From contig OX326958.1 in NCBI GenBank assembly GCA_946800325.1, positions 70,739,264 to 70,803,263 on the forward strand: a stretch of 64,000 bases of DNA. The letters are read 5' to 3'. The position numbers and the translations under genes were made by a program. This document shows positions 61,351-64,000 of this stretch, piece by piece. The DNA comes from Luzula sylvatica (lineage: Eukaryota > Streptophyta > Magnoliopsida > Poales > Juncaceae). Position 1 is the stretch's first letter. Every line of letters starts with the position of its first letter. The notes beneath the pieces were generated by a model. It did not search any database, was not told the DNA's origin, and saw nothing but the letters and a program-made list of their open reading frames with translations.

Positions 61351-64000
61351 GTTACAATGTGATAATCTTCATATTCAATAATTCATGATGAAATTACCAA
61401 AAAAACTGTATTTTCTGTTAATTCGGTTTCAAAATACATAATTTCCCAAATTCGATCGCGCTGCTGTATTTTTCTCGCCGGGGCGAGCGATTTTGATATA
61501 AAAATCGTGCCATTTGGAGAAAGATTGAGAAACCTACAATTGGACAATCTTCATATTCAATAATTCAAGATGAAATTACAAAAAAAACTGTATTTTTTGT
61601 TAATTCGGGCTCAAAATACATAATTTTCGAAATTCGGCCGCGGAGCTGCATTCCTCTCGTCGAGGCGAGCGATATTGATATGAAGATCGTGCCATTTGGA
61701 GAAAGTATGAGAAAGTTAATATGTGATAATCTTCAAATTCAATAATTCATGATGAAATTACAAAAAAAACTGTATTTTTTGTTAATTCGGGCTCAAAATA
61801 CATAATTTTCGAAATTCGGCCGCGCTGCTGCATTCCTCTCGTCGAGACGAGCGATTTTGATATAAAAATCGTGCCATTTGGAGAAAGATTGAGAAACCTA
61901 CAATTGGACAATCTTCATATTCAATAATTCAAGATGAAATTACAAAAAAAACTGTATTTTTTGTAAATTCGGGCTCAAAATACATAATTTTCGAAATTCG
62001 GCCGCGTTGCTGCATTCCTCTCCTCGAGGCGAGCGATTTTGATATGAAGATCGTGCCATTTGGGGAAAGTATGAGAAAGTTACAAAGTGATAATCTTCAA
62101 ATTCAATAATTCAAGATGAAATTACCAAAAAAACTGTATTTTTTGTTAATTCGGTTTCAAAATACATAATTTCCCAAATTCGTTCGCGCTGCTGTATTTC
62201 TCTCGCCGGGGCGAGCGATTTTGATATAAAAATCGTGCCATTTGGAGAAAGATTGACAAACCTACAATTGGACAATCTTCATATTCAATAATTCAAGATG
62301 AAATTACAAAAAAAAACTGTATTTTTTGTTAATTCGGGCTCAAAATACATAATTTTCAAAATTCGGCCGCGTAGCTGCATTCCTCTCGTCGAGGCGAGCG
62401 ATTTTGATATGAAGATCGTGCCATTTGGAGAAAGTATGAGAAAGTTACAATGTGATAATCTTCAAATTCAATAATTCATGATGAAATTACCAAAAAAACT
62501 GTATTTTCTGTTAATTCGGTTTCAAAATACATAATTTCCCAAATTCGTTCGCGCTGCTGTATTTCTCTCGCCGGGTCGAGCGATTTTGATATAAAAATCG
62601 TGCCATTTGGAGAAAGATTGAGAAACCTACAATTGGACAATCTTCATATTCAATAATTCAAGATGAAATTACAAAAAAAAACTGTATTTTTTGTTAATTC
62701 GGGCTCAAAATACATAATTTTCGAAATTCGGCCACGGAGCTGCATTCCTCTCGTCGAGGCGAGCGATTTTGATATGAAGATCGTGCCATTTGGAGAAAGT
62801 ATGAGAAAGTTACAATGTGATAATCTTCATATTCAATAATTCATGATGAAATTACCAAAAAAACTGTATTTTCTGTTAATTCGGTTTCAAAATACATAAT
62901 TTCCCAAATTCGTTCGCGCTGCTGTATTTCTCTCGCCGGGGCGAGCGATTTTCATATAAAAATCGTGCCATTTGGAGAAAGATTGAGAAACCTACAATTG
63001 GACAATCTTCATATTCAATAATTCAAGATGAAATTACAAAAAAAACTGTATTTTTTGTTAATTCGGGGTAAAAATACATAATTTTCGAAATTCGGCCGCG
63101 CTGCTACATTCCTCTCGTCGAGGCAAGCGATTTTGATATGAAGATCGTGCCATTTGGAGAAAGTATGAGAAAGTTACAATGTGATAATCTTCAAATTCAA
63201 TAATTCATGATGAAATTACCAAAAAAACTGTATTTTCTGTTAATTCGGTTTCAAAATACATAATTTCCCAAATTCATTCGCGCTGCTATATTTCTCTCGC
63301 CGGGGCGAGCGATTTTGATATAAAAATCGTGCCATTTGGAGAAAGATTGAGAAACCTACAATTGGACAATCTTCATATTCAATAATTCAAGATGAAATTA
63401 CAAAAAAAACTGTATTTTTTGTAAATTCGGGCTCAAAATACATAATTTTCGAAAGTCGGCCGCGTTGCTGCATTCCTCTCCTCGAGGCGAGCGATTTTGA
63501 TATGAAGATCGTGCCATTTGGGGAAAGTATGAGAAAGTTACAAAGTGATAATCTTCAAATTCAATAATTCATGATGAAATTACCAAAAAAACTGTATTTT
63601 CTGTTAATTCGGTTTCAAAATACATAATTTTCCAAATTCGTTCGCGCTGCTGTATTTCTCTCGCCGGGGCGAGCGATTTTGATATAAAAATCGTGCCATT
63701 TGGAGAAAGATTGAGAAACCTACAATTGGACAATCTTCATATTCAATAATTCAAGATGAAATTACAAAAAAAACTGTATTTTTTGTAAATTCGGGCTCAA
63801 AATACATAATTTTCGAAAGTCGGCCGCGTTGCTGCATTCCTCTCCTCGAGGCGAGCGATTTTGATATGAAGATCGTGCCATTTGGGGAAAGTATGAGAAA
63901 GTTACAAAGTGATAATCTTCAAATTCAATAATTCATGATGAAATTACCAAAAAAACTGTATTTTCTGTTAATTCGGTTTCAAAATACATAATTTTCCAAA
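61350..64000 (+). repeat. Mixed dimers and a terminal 364 bp duplication
   Basis: Cores here are ggag, ctg, ttg (cctcctcgagg), tag, acggag, ctg (ggggtaaaaatac) and then two ttg dimers carrying cgaaagtcgg (63,451 and 63,815) and attttccaaattcg in the B part. The last two dimers look identical over the part inside the window. The window ends in the middle of a B unit. Confidence 0.8.

Larger units (their letters stand above)
1..64000 (+). repeat. Satellite DNA array, ~182 bp monomer, continuous across the window
   Basis: The landmark gattttgatat recurs every 182-183 bp from end to end: for example at 74, 257, 439, 621, 803, 986, 1168, 1351 and 1533. An occasional longer step occurs, such as 187 bp at 1533-1720. 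All copies read in the same direction and I found no inverted unit. No stretch of 300 bp or more falls outside the repeat, and both window edges lie inside it, so the array is longer than 64 kb. Length differences come mainly from the A-tract in the monomer middle (about 7-10 A) and from small insertions in the GC-rich core. Arrays of this type are typical of eukaryotic centromeres or heterochromatin, and the monomer is close to nucleosome-repeat length. Assigning it to a centromere is inference, and I do not recognise the family. Confidence 0.98.

Noticed and set aside
1..64000. CRISPR array
   Set aside because: Repeat and spacer cannot be separated. The whole 182 bp unit is repeated, the variable core is only 2-8 bp, and there is no leader or cas gene.
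1..64000. Transposon, integrase or retroelement insertion inside the array
   Set aside because: The monomer landmark continues without a gap larger than a few bases. No unit is interrupted and no terminal repeat or target duplication is seen.
1..64000. Inverted array segments or a strand switch
   Set aside because: Every gattttgatat landmark I followed is on the plus strand. I found no block in reverse orientation.

Overview
The whole 64 kb window is one uninterrupted tandem satellite array. I see no gene, RNA gene, transposon or unique sequence. The unit is about 182 bp, so the window holds roughly 350 copies, all head to tail on the same strand. Tandem satellite on this scale means a eukaryotic chromosome, most plausibly a centromere, pericentromere or other heterochromatic block. 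I do not recognise the family and cannot name the species. Monomers are about 35% GC by hand count and hold about 9-10 CpG each, more than base composition predicts. This hints at a genome where repeats are lightly methylated, or at very recent homogenisation.

Two monomer subtypes, A and B, usually alternate as an A-B dimer of about 364 bp. A has gatataaaaatcg near its start, a middle reading caagatgaaattacaaaa, then cgggctcaaaatac and ttttcgaaattcgg. B has gatatgaagatcg, catgatgaaattacc, cggtttcaaaatac and atttcccaaattcg. Hybrid monomers, with a B first half and an A second half, break the alternation at many points. Each half-monomer carries short inverted repeats. Each A unit also carries a hypervariable 2-8 bp segment in an otherwise near-invariant GC-rich core. 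This segment works like a barcode for tracing duplication history.

Layout by higher-order structure: 1-3.8 kb, an 11-monomer unit (2,010 bp) partly repeated; 3.8-10.4 kb, two copies of an 18-monomer unit (3,285 bp); 9.7-13.7 kb, two copies of an 11-monomer unit (2,005 bp); 13.7-18.1 kb, related 6- to 14-monomer rearrangements; 18.1-29.1 kb, two copies of a 30- to 32-monomer unit (5.5-5.8 kb) differing by indels of whole dimers; 29.1-33.4 kb, dimers of mixed barcode; 33.4-40 kb, an 18-monomer unit (3,278 bp) and a copy with one extra dimer; 40-43.8 kb, 6-monomer units (1,092 bp) in tandem; 43.9-46 kb, irregular dimers; 46-52.5 kb, two copies of an 18-monomer unit (3,281 bp); 53.8-61.4 kb, a 21-monomer repeat (3,829 bp) and a 7-monomer unit (1,276 bp) in tandem; 61.4-64 kb, mixed dimers ending in a fresh 364 bp duplication.

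The short open frames in the window (67-82 codons) are accidents. They appear where a 1 bp indel makes a monomer divisible by three or removes a frameshift. I annotate none as a gene. The points worth pursuing are the barcode, the conserved dyads, the in-register duplication lengths and the A/B recombination points.
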